Source: an uncultured Oxalobacter sp. (GTDB lineage Bacteria > Pseudomonadota > Gammaproteobacteria > Burkholderiales > Burkholderiaceae_D). From it: DNA of 64,000 bases. A program made the position numbers and the translations under genes. Positions 37,188-45,935 of this stretch are shown here, piece by piece; positions within the stretch are counted from its first letter, which is position 1; each line of letters opens with the position of its first letter. Where the stretch lies: the NCBI GenBank assembly GCA_934277985.1, contig CAKQWF010000003.1, forward strand, positions 186,001-250,000, in the 5' to 3' direction. The notes under the pieces are model-generated. The model did not search any database. It was not told where the DNA came from and saw nothing but the letters and a program-made list of their open reading frames with translations.

Positions 37188-39485
37188 TCAGCACATCGCC
37201 TTGCGCATGACTTTGGCGCTGGCCACCATATTGGACAGCGCTTCGATCACTTCCCGCCACTGCCGGGTTTTCAGTCCGCAATCCGGATTCACCCACAGCT
37301 GTTCCGGTGAAATGACACCTGCCATCCGCTGCAACAACGCTACCATCTCATCGACCGAAGGCACGCGCGGCGAGTGAATATCGTACACACCGGGACCGAT
37401 CTCGTTCGGATAGCGGAAATCGCTGAATCCCTTGAGCAAATCCATATCGCCGCGGCTGGCTTCCAACGTGATCACATCGGCATCCAGACTGGCGATATCA
37501 GGCATAATGTCGCCGAACTCGGCATAACACATATGCGTATGAATCTGGGTATCGTCCCGTACACCGCAAGACGCGATCCTGAAAACGCGGCATGCCCAAT
37601 CCAGATACTCGCGCCACTGCGCGCGGCGAAGCGGCAAACCTTCGCGCAAACCGGGCTCATCGATCTGGATGATACCGATACCCGCATTTTCAAGATCCCT
37701 GACTTCATCGCGGATAGCCCACGCGATCTGTTCCGCCACGACAGAACGTTTTTCATCATCGCGAACAAACGACCATTGCAAAATCGTGACCGGTCCCGTC
37801 AACATCCCCTTGACCGGCTTGTCCGTCAGACTTTGCGCGAATTTCGTCCATTCCACCGTCATCGCACCCGGCCTTGAGACATCCCCGTAAATCACCGGCG
37901 GTTTGACACAACGGGAACCATAAGACTGCACCCAGCCGTTGAACGTTATCGCCATCCCGTCCAGCAAGCCGGCGAAATACTCGACCATATCGTTGCGTTC
38001 CGGCTCCCCATGAACGAAAACATCCAGTCCCAGCGACTCCTGTTCGGCGATACAAAAGGCGATTTCGTCCTGCATGGCTTTCGTATAATCGCTTTCGTTC
38101 ATGGCACCCCGCTTGAACGCGGCACGTACCGACCGTATTTTCGCCGTCTGCGGAAAAGAACCGATCGTCGTTGTCGGAAAAGCCGGCAAACCGAAACGTT
38201 TGCGCTGCAAGCGCTGACGAACACCGAAAGGTGAATGGCGATGATCCACCCCGTCGCCTGCCTTCGCCATCCTTTCCATGACACCGGCATGGTGTACCCA
38301 GTCCCCTTTTCTCAGCCCGACTGTCTGGCGCGATGCTTCCAGCGCCCCGGCGACCGCACCATCCCCTTGCCGCAACGCTTGCCTGATCACCCCGATCTCG
38401 TCGAGTTTTTCAACCGCAAACGCCAGACACTGTTTCAGACGCTCATCCATGGCCGTTTCGCCTTCCAGCGAAAACGGAACATGCAACAGCGAACAGCTTG
38501 ATGAGACCCATACATTCGGTCTTTCCATCAAACCCGGCATGCGCAAAACCGACAGCGCCTTGTCCAGATCGGTTTTCCAGATATTCCGTCCATCGACAAT
38601 CCCGACAGACAAAACCTTTTCCTCAGGCCACATCCGCAAGATGTCCGGCAAATCCTTTCTTCCCCTGACCGCATCGATATGCAAGCCATCGACCGGCAAC
38701 GAACATACCTCGGCGACATGTTCATCCAGCGAAGAAAAATAAGTCGCCAGCAGCAATTTCACACCCTGACCGGACAATTCCCCGTATGCGCGCGAAAAAG
38801 ACGACCGCCACTTCTCCCCAATATCCAGTCCGAGTACCGGTTCATCCATCTGGACCCATTCCACACCCTCATCATGCAACCGGGACAAAATCCGGCGATA
38901 AACCGGCAACAGCCCCGGCAACAGCGAAAGACGGTCGAACCCTTCGGCTTTTTCCCTTCCCAGATACAGGAAACTGACAGGCCCCAGCAAAACAGCCTTC
39001 ACGGCATGACCAAGCGCTTTCGCTTCCCTCACTTCAGAAAACAGACGCTCGCTCGATAATGAAAAAGCGGTTTCCGGCAAAAATTCGGGAACGATATAGT
39101 GGTAATTCGTATCGAACCATTTGGTCATCGACATGGCCTGTCCCGACTTGCCGTCAGTAGCTCCTCTCGCCATCGCAAAGTAACGAACCAGCTCCGGAAC
39201 ATCGGGCGTAAAGCCGAAACGTGCCGGCTCGCACCCCAGCATCTGGACATGGTTGAGGACATGATCGTAAAAAGCGAAATCGCCGACCGTCACCCAGTCC
39301 AGCCCCGCTTTTTTCTGCAACGCCCAGTGCGCAGAACGCAGACGTTTTCCAATCGCTTCAAGATCGTCCGCATCATGAAAACTTCCATCCGTACAGGAAA
39401 CGGACTTCCAGTACGTCTCTAGCGCCGATTTCAGCTCCCGCTGTACTCCCATTCGCGGAAAACCCGGAATATGACTGCAAACCAT
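37188..39485 (-). CDS. metE: Cobalamin-independent methionine synthase
   Basis: 765 residues, full length. It transfers the methyl group of 5-methyltetrahydropteroyl-triglutamate to homocysteine. Two related barrels are present, and the Zn ligands lie in the C-terminal one: HTHMCYAEF (His and Cys), EASRGD and NPDCGLKTR (Cys). The start at 39485 is MVCSHIPGFPRMG with AAAGGA upstream. It is divergent from metR, the usual arrangement, and convergent with sdaAA. Confidence 0.95.
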   Translation of the reverse strand: MVCSHIPGFPRMGVQRELKSALETYWKSVSCTDGSFHDADDLEAIGKRLRSAHWALQKKAGLDWVTVGDFAFYDHVLNHVQMLGCEPARFGFTPDVPELVRYFAMARGATDGKSGQAMSMTKWFDTNYHYIVPEFLPETAFSLSSERLFSEVREAKALGHAVKAVLLGPVSFLYLGREKAEGFDRLSLLPGLLPVYRRILSRLHDEGVEWVQMDEPVLGLDIGEKWRSSFSRAYGELSGQGVKLLLATYFSSLDEHVAEVCSLPVDGLHIDAVRGRKDLPDILRMWPEEKVLSVGIVDGRNIWKTDLDKALSVLRMPGLMERPNVWVSSSCSLLHVPFSLEGETAMDERLKQCLAFAVEKLDEIGVIRQALRQGDGAVAGALEASRQTVGLRKGDWVHHAGVMERMAKAGDGVDHRHSPFGVRQRLQRKRFGLPAFPTTTIGSFPQTAKIRSVRAAFKRGAMNESDYTKAMQDEIAFCIAEQESLGLDVFVHGEPERNDMVEYFAGLLDGMAITFNGWVQSYGSRCVKPPVIYGDVSRPGAMTVEWTKFAQSLTDKPVKGMLTGPVTILQWSFVRDDEKRSVVAEQIAWAIRDEVRDLENAGIGIIQIDEPGLREGLPLRRAQWREYLDWACRVFRIASCGVRDDTQIHTHMCYAEFGDIMPDIASLDADVITLEASRGDMDLLKGFSDFRYPNEIGPGVYDIHSPRVPSVDEMVALLQRMAGVISPEQLWVNPDCGLKTRQWREVIEALSNMVASAKVMRKAMC

Positions 39486-39553
39486 GAATTTCCTTTCTTT
39501 CAACAAAATACGGTTGGAAAATCATAGTCACCCGTATATCATTATTCAAATGA

Positions 39554-39568
39554 AAGTTTTTAAAACTT
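39554..39568. promoter_or_regulatory. Palindrome in metE-metR divergent region
   Basis: AAGTTTT-T-AAAACTT is a perfect 15-bp palindrome within the 99 bp between metE and metR. A TTCA/TGAA pair (39545-39554) lies beside it. Either could be the MetR site. Confidence 0.45.
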
Positions 39569-39584
39569 ATCATAAGATTTTCTA

Positions 39585-40496
39585 ATGATAGAACTGAAAC
39601 ATCTGAAAACCCTCAGGGCATTGCGCAAAACGGGCAACCTGACACGGGCGGCCGACATGCTTCATCTGACGCAATCTGCCGTATCGCAACAAATTCGCCT
39701 GCTGGAATCCAATTACGGTCTGCTTTTCGAGCGAAAAAGCGTGCCAGTCGCTTTTACCATCATCGGACAACGTCTCCTGGAACTGGCCGACACCGTCATA
39801 CCTGCCATCGAAGATGCGGAACGCAACCTGATCCGCCTGAAAGACGGTACGGCCGGTACACTGAGAATCGCAGTGGAATGCCATACCTGTTTCGACTGGC
39901 TCATGCCCGCCATGGATATATTCCGTTCGCGATGGCCTGAAGTCGAACTCGATATCATCTCCGGTTTTCATGCCGATCCCGTCGCGTTGCTGCACCAGCA
40001 CCGTGCCGATCTGGCGATCGTCGGCGTTCCGGAACCGGAAACCGGCATCGCCTTTTCCCCGTTGTTTCATTTCGAAATCCTGGCCTTGCTTGCCAGACAC
40101 CACCCATTGAACAACGAACCGTTTTTACGCCCTGAACACTTCGCCACGGAAACCCTTATCACCTACCCTGTCCCGGATGATATGCTCGACATCATGCGAC
40201 AGGTTCTCTTGCCGGCCGGCATCTCTCCCGAACGCCGCACATCGGAACTGACCGTCGCCATCCTCCAGCTGGTCGCCAGCGGACGCGGCATCGCCGCATT
40301 GCCGTTATGGGCCGTCAAAAGTTATCTGGACAAACAATATGTCGTTTCAAAACCGGTCACGGAAAAAGGACTGACTGGCAAACTGTACGCAGCCACCCGC
40401 TCCGACATGAGCGATAAATCCTATATCCGCGATTTCATCCGGCTTGTCCGTGAAAGAAGCCTGTGCGAACTGCCGGGAATCCGGCTGCTGAACTGA
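39585..40496 (+). CDS. metR: LysR-family regulator MetR
   Basis: 303 residues. The HTH (KHLKTLRALRKTGNLTRAADMLHLTQSAVSQQ in residues 5-36) is followed by the effector domain with VECHTCFDWLMPAMDIFR, a stretch I recall as characteristic of MetR, which uses homocysteine as co-activator. Divergence from metE supports the name. Confidence 0.9.
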   Translation: MIELKHLKTLRALRKTGNLTRAADMLHLTQSAVSQQIRLLESNYGLLFERKSVPVAFTIIGQRLLELADTVIPAIEDAERNLIRLKDGTAGTLRIAVECHTCFDWLMPAMDIFRSRWPEVELDIISGFHADPVALLHQHRADLAIVGVPEPETGIAFSPLFHFEILALLARHHPLNNEPFLRPEHFATETLITYPVPDDMLDIMRQVLLPAGISPERRTSELTVAILQLVASGRGIAALPLWAVKSYLDKQYVVSKPVTEKGLTGKLYAATRSDMSDKSYIRDFIRLVRERSLCELPGIRLLN

Positions 40497-40662
40497 CGCC
40501 TGTTGACCAGTCATCCCTTCATGAAATCATGCAAAGTACCGATTTCTTGCCGGACATCGTCACGATTCGGCGATAATGATGGTAAAGTGCTGATTCGATA
40601 TACAACGTACCGTTCCCGTAACCGGAACGGTTTTTCCCAACGCCCTAACCGGACTTGACAAC

Positions 40663-41418
40663 ATGAAAAGCAATTTTCCGTCCAATCTGCATGAATTCGA
40701 CTTTTCAATGATGCCGCCGTCCATTCTCGGACATCTGACCTTCCAGTTCAAAACCCCGGATCAGCCGCCGCTTCCGTCCGGCACCCATTCCCTGAATGTC
40801 CTGATGGGGCTGGATGGTGAACGCGATACGATTCTGATCGTCCCTGAGGGGCTGGATACCGGCAAACCGGTCAAGCTGCTTGTTATGTTTCATGGCGCAG
40901 GCGGCAGTGCCGAAAAGGTGCTTCCGTTTTTTAAGGAACACGCCGAAAAAAACGGGTTTTTGCTGATGCTGCCGCAATCGACCTATCAGACATGGGATCT
41001 GACCATCGGCGGCAACGGTCCCGATCTGGAACGACTGGAAAGAGCACTGGAAAAAGTCAATTCCCACTTCGATCTCGACAAGAACCATTTCGGTTTTTGC
41101 GGTTTTTCCGACGGCGCGAGCTATTCCCTGTCTATCGGTCTCTCCAATGGCGAAACCGTTTCCCATGTCATCGCCCTTTCCGGCGGTTTCATGAATCTCT
41201 ACGTCCCGCGTGGCCGTCCGCTTGTTTTCATCGCGCACAGTCCGGAAGATGAACAGCTGCCGATGGATACCAGTGGACTGTATCATTATCATGAACTGAA
41301 AAAAGCCGGTTACGATGTGGAATTTCTGGAATTTCACGGACGACATGTCATCCATCCCCACGTCGTCGAAAAAGCCATCCGCTTCTATCTTGACCGTTCC
41401 CTGAACAGGCCGCAATAA
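40663..41418 (+). CDS. Alpha/beta hydrolase, phospholipase/carboxylesterase type
   Basis: 251 residues. The oxyanion region is LLVMFHGAGGSAEKVLPFF, the nucleophile elbow is GFSDGASYS, and the likely acid and His are in HSPEDEQLPM and GRHVIHPH. This fits the dienelactone hydrolase/esterase-like family. There is no signal peptide. The substrate is unknown. It precedes the PAS-AAA+-Fis regulator by about 145 bp. Confidence 0.82.
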   Translation: MKSNFPSNLHEFDFSMMPPSILGHLTFQFKTPDQPPLPSGTHSLNVLMGLDGERDTILIVPEGLDTGKPVKLLVMFHGAGGSAEKVLPFFKEHAEKNGFLLMLPQSTYQTWDLTIGGNGPDLERLERALEKVNSHFDLDKNHFGFCGFSDGASYSLSIGLSNGETVSHVIALSGGFMNLYVPRGRPLVFIAHSPEDEQLPMDTSGLYHYHELKKAGYDVEFLEFHGRHVIHPHVVEKAIRFYLDRSLNRPQ

Positions 41419-41496
41419 CGTATTCCCATTCCGGCAACGTTTTTCTGACGCCGTTTGCCTTCTTGTTGTCATCGCTGCCAAAAATATCCCCCATAT

Positions 41497-41522
41497 TGGC
41501 AGTGATGGCAGTTCATGGCAGT
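41497..41522 (+). promoter_or_regulatory. Three tandem TGGCAGT motifs upstream of the PAS-AAA+-Fis regulator
   Basis: TGGCAGT starts at 41497, 41506 and 41516, and an inverted CTGCCA lies at 41475. Spacing is near one helical turn. The same motif recurs, inverted, before the MBL-fold gene (44570-44597) and, less exactly, near 50906-50944. Probable autoregulatory site of the regulator that starts at 41564. Confidence 0.55.
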
Positions 41523-41563
41523 ATTGCGGCATCGCTTTTCCGAAACAGACCGTAGAGGCTGCC

Positions 41564-42877
41564 ATGCCATTTACCGAACTCGCCTCGTTTCTCCAGGCAC
41601 AGTCCGAACCGCATATTCTTTTCGATACCCAATACCGGATCATCGCGGTCAATCAGGCTTTCCGGAAATACTGCAATCCACAAACATCCGTGATCGGAAG
41701 AACCTGTTTTGAAGTGTCGCACAACTACGACATGCCCTGCGACCGCTCCGGCGAAACCTGTCCACTGGCGAAAAGCCGGCGATCCGGCAAGACAGAACGT
41801 GTCCTGCACATGCACCATACCCCCAACGGCGAGGAATATGTCAGTATCGAACTGACTCCCGTCAAAAACGAATCCGGGGAAATCACCTGTTTCGTGGAAA
41901 AAATCGAGCCTGTCAAGATGGCCAAGGGCATCACCGAAAGAAACAGCCTGCAAGGCCAATCCCCGTCTTTCGAGCATATGATGCACCAGATCGGAAAGGC
42001 CGCTTCCGCCGACATCAGCATCCTGCTCTACGGCGAATCCGGCACCGGAAAAGAACTGGTCGCGCAGGCCATTCATCGCGCCGGCAAACGGGCCGCAAAA
42101 CCGTTTATCGTGGTGGACTGTTCCGGTATTTCTGAAACCTATTTCGAAACCGAATTGTTCGGACAGGAAAAAGGGGCATTTTCAAAGACCGGTTCTGCCA
42201 AAAAAGGACTGGTCGATGCAGCTGATGGCGGAACCCTGTTTCTGGACGAAGTCGGTGATTTGCCCCTGTCGATGCAATCGAAACTGCTGCGCCTGCTCGA
42301 GACGGGAGCCTACCGTCGCCCGGGCTCGGCAGACCCGCGCCGTGCGGATATCAGGATCATTTCGGCCACCAGCCATGACCTGAAACAGAAAGCCGATGCC
42401 GGCCTGTTCCGTAAAGACCTTTACTACCGGCTCGACATTTTTCCGATTCATGTTCCTCCCCTGCGGGATCGCCTGGAAGACATTCCCCTGCTGGTGACCT
42501 CGCTGCTGAAAAAAATGGCCCCCGAACGCAACCTGAGCATTTCGCCTGAAGCCATGTACCGCCTGCAAACCTACCCGTATCCCGGTAATGTCCGCGAATT
42601 GCGCAACTTTCTCGAACGTGCCTGTCTGTTGTGTGACGACAGTGAAATCACGCCCGAACATCTTCTGATACCGGAAGACACCACTTCGGTCGACACCTTC
42701 GGCTCTGCAAACCCCGCATCACAACAAGCCAGACTCAGACAGATACTCTCCACTTTCAGTGGTAACCGCAAAAAGCTCGCCGCCATGCTCGGTATCAGCG
42801 AACGCACGCTTTACCGTCGTCTCGCCGAACTGCAGAACATACCGGAAAACGACAGGCATGGACTCGATGAAACATGA
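41564..42877 (+). CDS. PAS-AAA+-Fis regulator (NtrC family) with altered GAFTGA loop
   Basis: 437 residues: a PAS-like sensor domain (about 5-125) with a CDRSGETCPLA Cys pair, a AAA+ domain (about 130-370; Walker A GESGTGKE, Walker B GTLFLDEVGD, R-finger region NVRELRNFLERA) and a C-terminal Fis-type HTH (NRKKLAAMLGISERTLYRRLAEL). The loop that contacts sigma-54, normally GAFTGA, reads GAFSKT. This loss usually means the protein cannot activate sigma-54 polymerase and acts otherwise, as TyrR does. It lies just before frc, and TGGCAGT repeats precede its own gene. Confidence 0.88.
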   Translation: MPFTELASFLQAQSEPHILFDTQYRIIAVNQAFRKYCNPQTSVIGRTCFEVSHNYDMPCDRSGETCPLAKSRRSGKTERVLHMHHTPNGEEYVSIELTPVKNESGEITCFVEKIEPVKMAKGITERNSLQGQSPSFEHMMHQIGKAASADISILLYGESGTGKELVAQAIHRAGKRAAKPFIVVDCSGISETYFETELFGQEKGAFSKTGSAKKGLVDAADGGTLFLDEVGDLPLSMQSKLLRLLETGAYRRPGSADPRRADIRIISATSHDLKQKADAGLFRKDLYYRLDIFPIHVPPLRDRLEDIPLLVTSLLKKMAPERNLSISPEAMYRLQTYPYPGNVRELRNFLERACLLCDDSEITPEHLLIPEDTTSVDTFGSANPASQQARLRQILSTFSGNRKKLAAMLGISERTLYRRLAELQNIPENDRHGLDET

Positions 42878-42900
42878 CAGACGCACTTGATTTAAATGAC

Positions 42901-42928
42901 TTATCGAGTAAAATATAAGAGCTATACA
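42901..42928 (+). promoter_or_regulatory. Candidate frc promoter
   Basis: TTATCG (42901-42906) and TATACA (42923-42928) are spaced 16 nt apart in an AT-rich stretch after the regulator gene. It would give a leader of about 160 nt. Confidence 0.35.
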
Positions 42929-42986
42929 TAAAGCTTGCTTCATTTTGAGATGTTATGCGAAGTGTTAGCAATCCAAAGTTAGTACC

Positions 42987-43018
42987 TTCAACCCTTTAAG
43001 GGTGAACTTTTTCTTTTT
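42987..43018 (+). terminator. Hairpin with T-rich tail in the frc leader (terminator or attenuator)
   Basis: ACCCTT-T-AAGGGT, extended by TTC/GAA around one bulged A, is followed by CTTTTTCTTTTT. It could end the upstream regulator transcript or act as an attenuator in the frc leader. A second small hairpin (CTCC-TTCG-GGAG) follows at about 43025-43037. Confidence 0.5.
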
Positions 43019-43093
43019 GGGCGCCTCCTTCGGGAGATACGACCAGGGAGAACAAAACCAAAAGTTGTACCAACGACAAGGAAATGAGAAATT

Positions 43094-44380
43094 ATGACTA
43101 AACCATTAGATGGAATTAACGTGCTCGACTTTACCCACGTTCAGGCAGGTCCTGCTTGTACGCAGATGATGGGTTTCCTGGGCGCAAATGTCATCAAAAT
43201 TGAACGTCGCGGTTCCGGCGATATGACTCGTGGCTGGCTGAGAGACAAACCAAACGTTGACTCCCTGTACTTCACGATGTTCAACTGCAACAAGCGTTCG
43301 ATCGAACTGGACATGAAGACCCCGGAAGGCAAGGAATTGCTGGAACAAATGATCAAGCGTTCCGACGTCATGGTCGAAAACTTTGGTCCGGGCGCTCTGG
43401 ATCGTATGGGCTTCACCTGGGAACGCATCCAGGAACTGAACCCACGTGTCATTCTGGCTTCCGTCAAGGGTTATGCAGAAGGCCACGCCAACGAACACCT
43501 GAAAGTTTATGAAAACGTTGCACAGTGCTCCGGCGGTGCAGCTGCGACCACCGGTTTCTGGGATGGTCCTCCGACTGTTTCCGGCGCCGCTCTGGGTGAC
43601 TCCAACTCCGGTATGCACCTGTTGATCGGTATTCTGGCTGCTCTGGAAATGCGTCACAAAACCGGCCGTGGTCAGAAAGTTGCCGTTGCTATGCAGGACG
43701 CAGTTCTCAACCTGGTACGTATCAAACTGCGTGACCAGCAGCGTCTGGAAAGAACCGGTATCCTGGCTGAATACCCGCAGGCTCAGCCGAACTTTGCATT
43801 CGACAGGGACGGCAACCCGATGTCCTTCGAAAACATCCACTCCGTACCGCGTGGCGGTAACGCAGGTGGCGGCGGCCAGCCTGGCTGGATGCTGAAATGT
43901 AAAGGTTGGGAAACCGATGCTGACTCCTACGTTTACTTCACCATCGCTGCCAACATGTGGCCACAGATCTGCGACATGATCGACAAGCCGGAATGGAAAG
44001 ACGACCCGCACTACAACACCTTCGAAGGTCGTGTCGACAAGCTGATGGACATCTTCTCCTTCATCGAAACCAAGTTCGCTGACAAGGACAAATTCGAAGT
44101 TACCGAATGGGCTGCCCAGTACGGCATTCCATGCGGCCCGGTTATGTCCATGAAAGAACTGGCTCACGATCCGTCCCTGCGTAAAGTCGGTACGGTCGTT
44201 GAAGTTGTCGACGAAGTTCGTGGTAACCACCTGACCGTTGGCGCTCCGTTCAAATTCTCCGGATTCAAACCGGACATCACCCGTGCTCCGCTGCTGGGTG
44301 AACACACCGATGAAATCCTGAAAGAACTGGGCTGCGACGAAGCCAAGATCAAAGAACTGCATGCAAAACAGGTAGTTTGA
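43094..44380 (+). CDS. frc: Formyl-CoA:oxalate CoA-transferase
   Basis: 428-residue class III CoA-transferase that moves CoA from formyl-CoA to oxalate, feeding oxalyl-CoA decarboxylase in the energy-yielding oxalate pathway of Oxalobacter. Known functional residues are all present: Gln17 (HVQAGP), Trp48 (RGWLR), catalytic Asp169 (LGDSNSG) and the glycine loop at 258-261 (GGGGQ). The length equals that of the O. formigenes enzyme. Codons are strongly biased to CTG, CGT, GGT and AAC, unlike neighbours, as expected for a very abundant protein. It is monocistronic, with a long leader and a strong terminator; oxc is not in the window. Confidence 0.97.
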   Translation: MTKPLDGINVLDFTHVQAGPACTQMMGFLGANVIKIERRGSGDMTRGWLRDKPNVDSLYFTMFNCNKRSIELDMKTPEGKELLEQMIKRSDVMVENFGPGALDRMGFTWERIQELNPRVILASVKGYAEGHANEHLKVYENVAQCSGGAAATTGFWDGPPTVSGAALGDSNSGMHLLIGILAALEMRHKTGRGQKVAVAMQDAVLNLVRIKLRDQQRLERTGILAEYPQAQPNFAFDRDGNPMSFENIHSVPRGGNAGGGGQPGWMLKCKGWETDADSYVYFTIAANMWPQICDMIDKPEWKDDPHYNTFEGRVDKLMDIFSFIETKFADKDKFEVTEWAAQYGIPCGPVMSMKELAHDPSLRKVGTVVEVVDEVRGNHLTVGAPFKFSGFKPDITRAPLLGEHTDEILKELGCDEAKIKELHAKQVV

Positions 44381-44401
44381 TAGACTCTGGTTCCCTCGAG
44401 G

Positions 44402-44430
44402 AAATGGCGCTCTCCGGAGCGCCATTTTTT
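44402..44430 (+). terminator. Intrinsic terminator of frc
   Basis: AAATGGCGCTC and GAGCGCCATTT form a perfect 11-bp stem with a TCCG loop and then a run of T, about 20 bp after the frc stop. Confidence 0.9.
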
Positions 44431-44569
44431 ATTGCCTGTCCCGTCGGCCTTCTCCAGGCTTTCTTGCTCTTTCAACCAAATCGCAAACAAAAACACGTCC
44501 CGGCATAAAATCTGCTGACATGTCGCCATCGGCGATATCACCCTTTTCACTTCCTTCAATCGGCATATG

Positions 44570-44597
44570 ACTGCCAAATAACTGCCAAATACTGCCA
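44570..44597 (+). promoter_or_regulatory. Three tandem ACTGCCA motifs upstream of the MBL-fold gene
   Basis: ACTGCCA starts at 44570, 44581 and 44591 (11 and 10 bp apart), each followed by AA. This is the reverse complement of the TGGCAGT array before the PAS-AAA+-Fis gene. It probably marks a regulator-binding array. The rest of 44431-44779 holds no gene; a hairpin-prone AT-rich leader lies at 44652-44690. Confidence 0.6.
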
Positions 44598-44626
44598 AAC
44601 ATTACCTTTTTGACATGAAATAACAG

Positions 44627-44642
44627 TGGAACACAGAATGCA
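44627..44642 (+). promoter_or_regulatory. Sigma-54-like promoter of the MBL-fold gene
   Basis: TGGAACACAGAATGCA has GG (44628-44629) and GC (44640-44641) exactly 10 nt apart and matches TGGCAC-N5-TTGCA with two differences. It lies just after the ACTGCCA array. Confidence 0.45.
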
Positions 44643-44779
44643 GTTCATTCAAAAAAATCGTCAACTCGTTGATTTTTAAAAGATTACCATCTCTTAAAAT
44701 AATCATTGAAGATATTGAAGTTTCATGGATAAAATGGTGTTTCGAAGCGGTATGACTTCACTTTAACGGAATAACCATC

Positions 44780-45724
44780 ATGTCAAACGCAACAACTGAA
44801 AAACAATCCGATTGCAGCCAGCAGCCTTCAAGCATTACGCTGCTCGTCGACAACAAGGCCGGCGAAGGCCTTGAATGTGTTCATGGTTTTGCTGCATGGA
44901 TCAAGATTCGTGACCGGCGTATTCTTTTCGATACCGGTCAAAAAGATGTCATTCTGAAAAATTCCGAACGTCTGGGCATCAATCTCGCCGATGCAGAAGT
45001 ACTGGTATTAAGTCACGGCCATGATGACCATACGGACAATCTGGCCGACTTTTATGCCATAAACCCCAAGGCACCGATGTATTGCGGACGCAATATCGAT
45101 GCAGACCGTTTCTGTTGCCGCCCTGGAGAACAGGCCCTGAACTGGTCCCCTCCTCCGAGTGCCAAAAAGATTTTCGAAACGCTTCCGCCGGAACAGAAAC
45201 ACGTACTCGACAAACCGCATTACCTGTTGCCGGGCGTAGCCATTACCGGCCCGGTTCCCCGTCTGACGACTTTCGAGGATGTGGGCGACGCCCTCTTCCT
45301 GGATTTCGAAGGCAGCAAACCTGATCCGGTATCCGATGACATGTCGATGTGGTTCGAAACGGATAAAGGACTTGTCATCCTTCTGGGATGCTGCCATTCC
45401 GGCATCGTCAACACAGTCAACTATATCCGCAAGGTCAGCGGTATCGAAAAAATCTCCGGCATCGTCGGTGGCATGCATCTGATCCGCGCTTCGAAGGAAC
45501 GGATGGACAAAACCCTCGAAGCCATGAAGAGCTGGAATATGGACTTCCTGATCCCCTGCCACTGTACCGGCGACAATGCCATGCAGCAGATGAAAGACTA
45601 TCTGGGCGACATCGTCACTTTCGGACATACCGGTACCGTGATCGCACTGGGTGAACTGCCGAGAAAACAGGAAGGCGATTATTCGATGTGCCGTCGCCAA
45701 ACCTGTGGATGTGGCTGTGCCTGA
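44780..45724 (+). CDS. Metallo-beta-lactamase-fold hydrolase, pterin-synthase-like subgroup
   Basis: 314 residues. The metal site is LSHGHDDHTDN, with further ligands in LLGCCHSGIVNT and LIPCHCTGDNA. The overall pattern (ITLLVDNKAGEGLECVHGFAAWI at the start) resembles the dihydropterin/ribofuranosylaminobenzene phosphate synthase-like MBL group, whose bacterial role is unclear. The C-terminus is an unusual Cys-rich tail, CRRQTCGCGCA. It has its own control region with a TGGCAG-type array and a sigma-54-like promoter, and is followed by a strong terminator. Confidence 0.85.
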   Translation: MSNATTEKQSDCSQQPSSITLLVDNKAGEGLECVHGFAAWIKIRDRRILFDTGQKDVILKNSERLGINLADAEVLVLSHGHDDHTDNLADFYAINPKAPMYCGRNIDADRFCCRPGEQALNWSPPPSAKKIFETLPPEQKHVLDKPHYLLPGVAITGPVPRLTTFEDVGDALFLDFEGSKPDPVSDDMSMWFETDKGLVILLGCCHSGIVNTVNYIRKVSGIEKISGIVGGMHLIRASKERMDKTLEAMKSWNMDFLIPCHCTGDNAMQQMKDYLGDIVTFGHTGTVIALGELPRKQEGDYSMCRRQTCGCGCA

Positions 45725-45892
45725 TAATGGAGATGCGATAGTCAGTGGAAAATTCCGTGCCGGATGGCAACCTGAACGTTTATCACTCTCATGCTTTCCG
45801 GAACGACTTCAGATAATGACCTGTAACATATAAATGGCTGAATCCTTGTCGCAGCCGATTTATATTTCCGGCACGGAATCCTTCCCGACAGC

Positions 45893-45921
45893 AAAAAAGC
45901 CGACATGATGTCGGCTTTTTT
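45893..45921. terminator. Bidirectional intrinsic terminator between MBL-fold and AAA+ genes
   Basis: AAAAAAGCCGACA and TGTCGGCTTTTTT form a perfect 13-bp stem with a 3-nt loop, with T runs on both strands, between convergent genes. Confidence 0.9.
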
Positions 45922-45935
45922 GTTTCCGAAAACTT

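Noticed and set aside
41497..41526. Sigma-54 promoter overlapping the TGGCAGT array of the regulator
   Set aside because: One GG-N10-GC spacing exists (41517-41530), but the -12 part does not match TTGC; the repeats explain the sequence better.
43106..44425. 439-codon open frame antisense to frc
   Set aside because: It arises from the strong codon bias of frc; the product is compositionally odd and matches no family I know.
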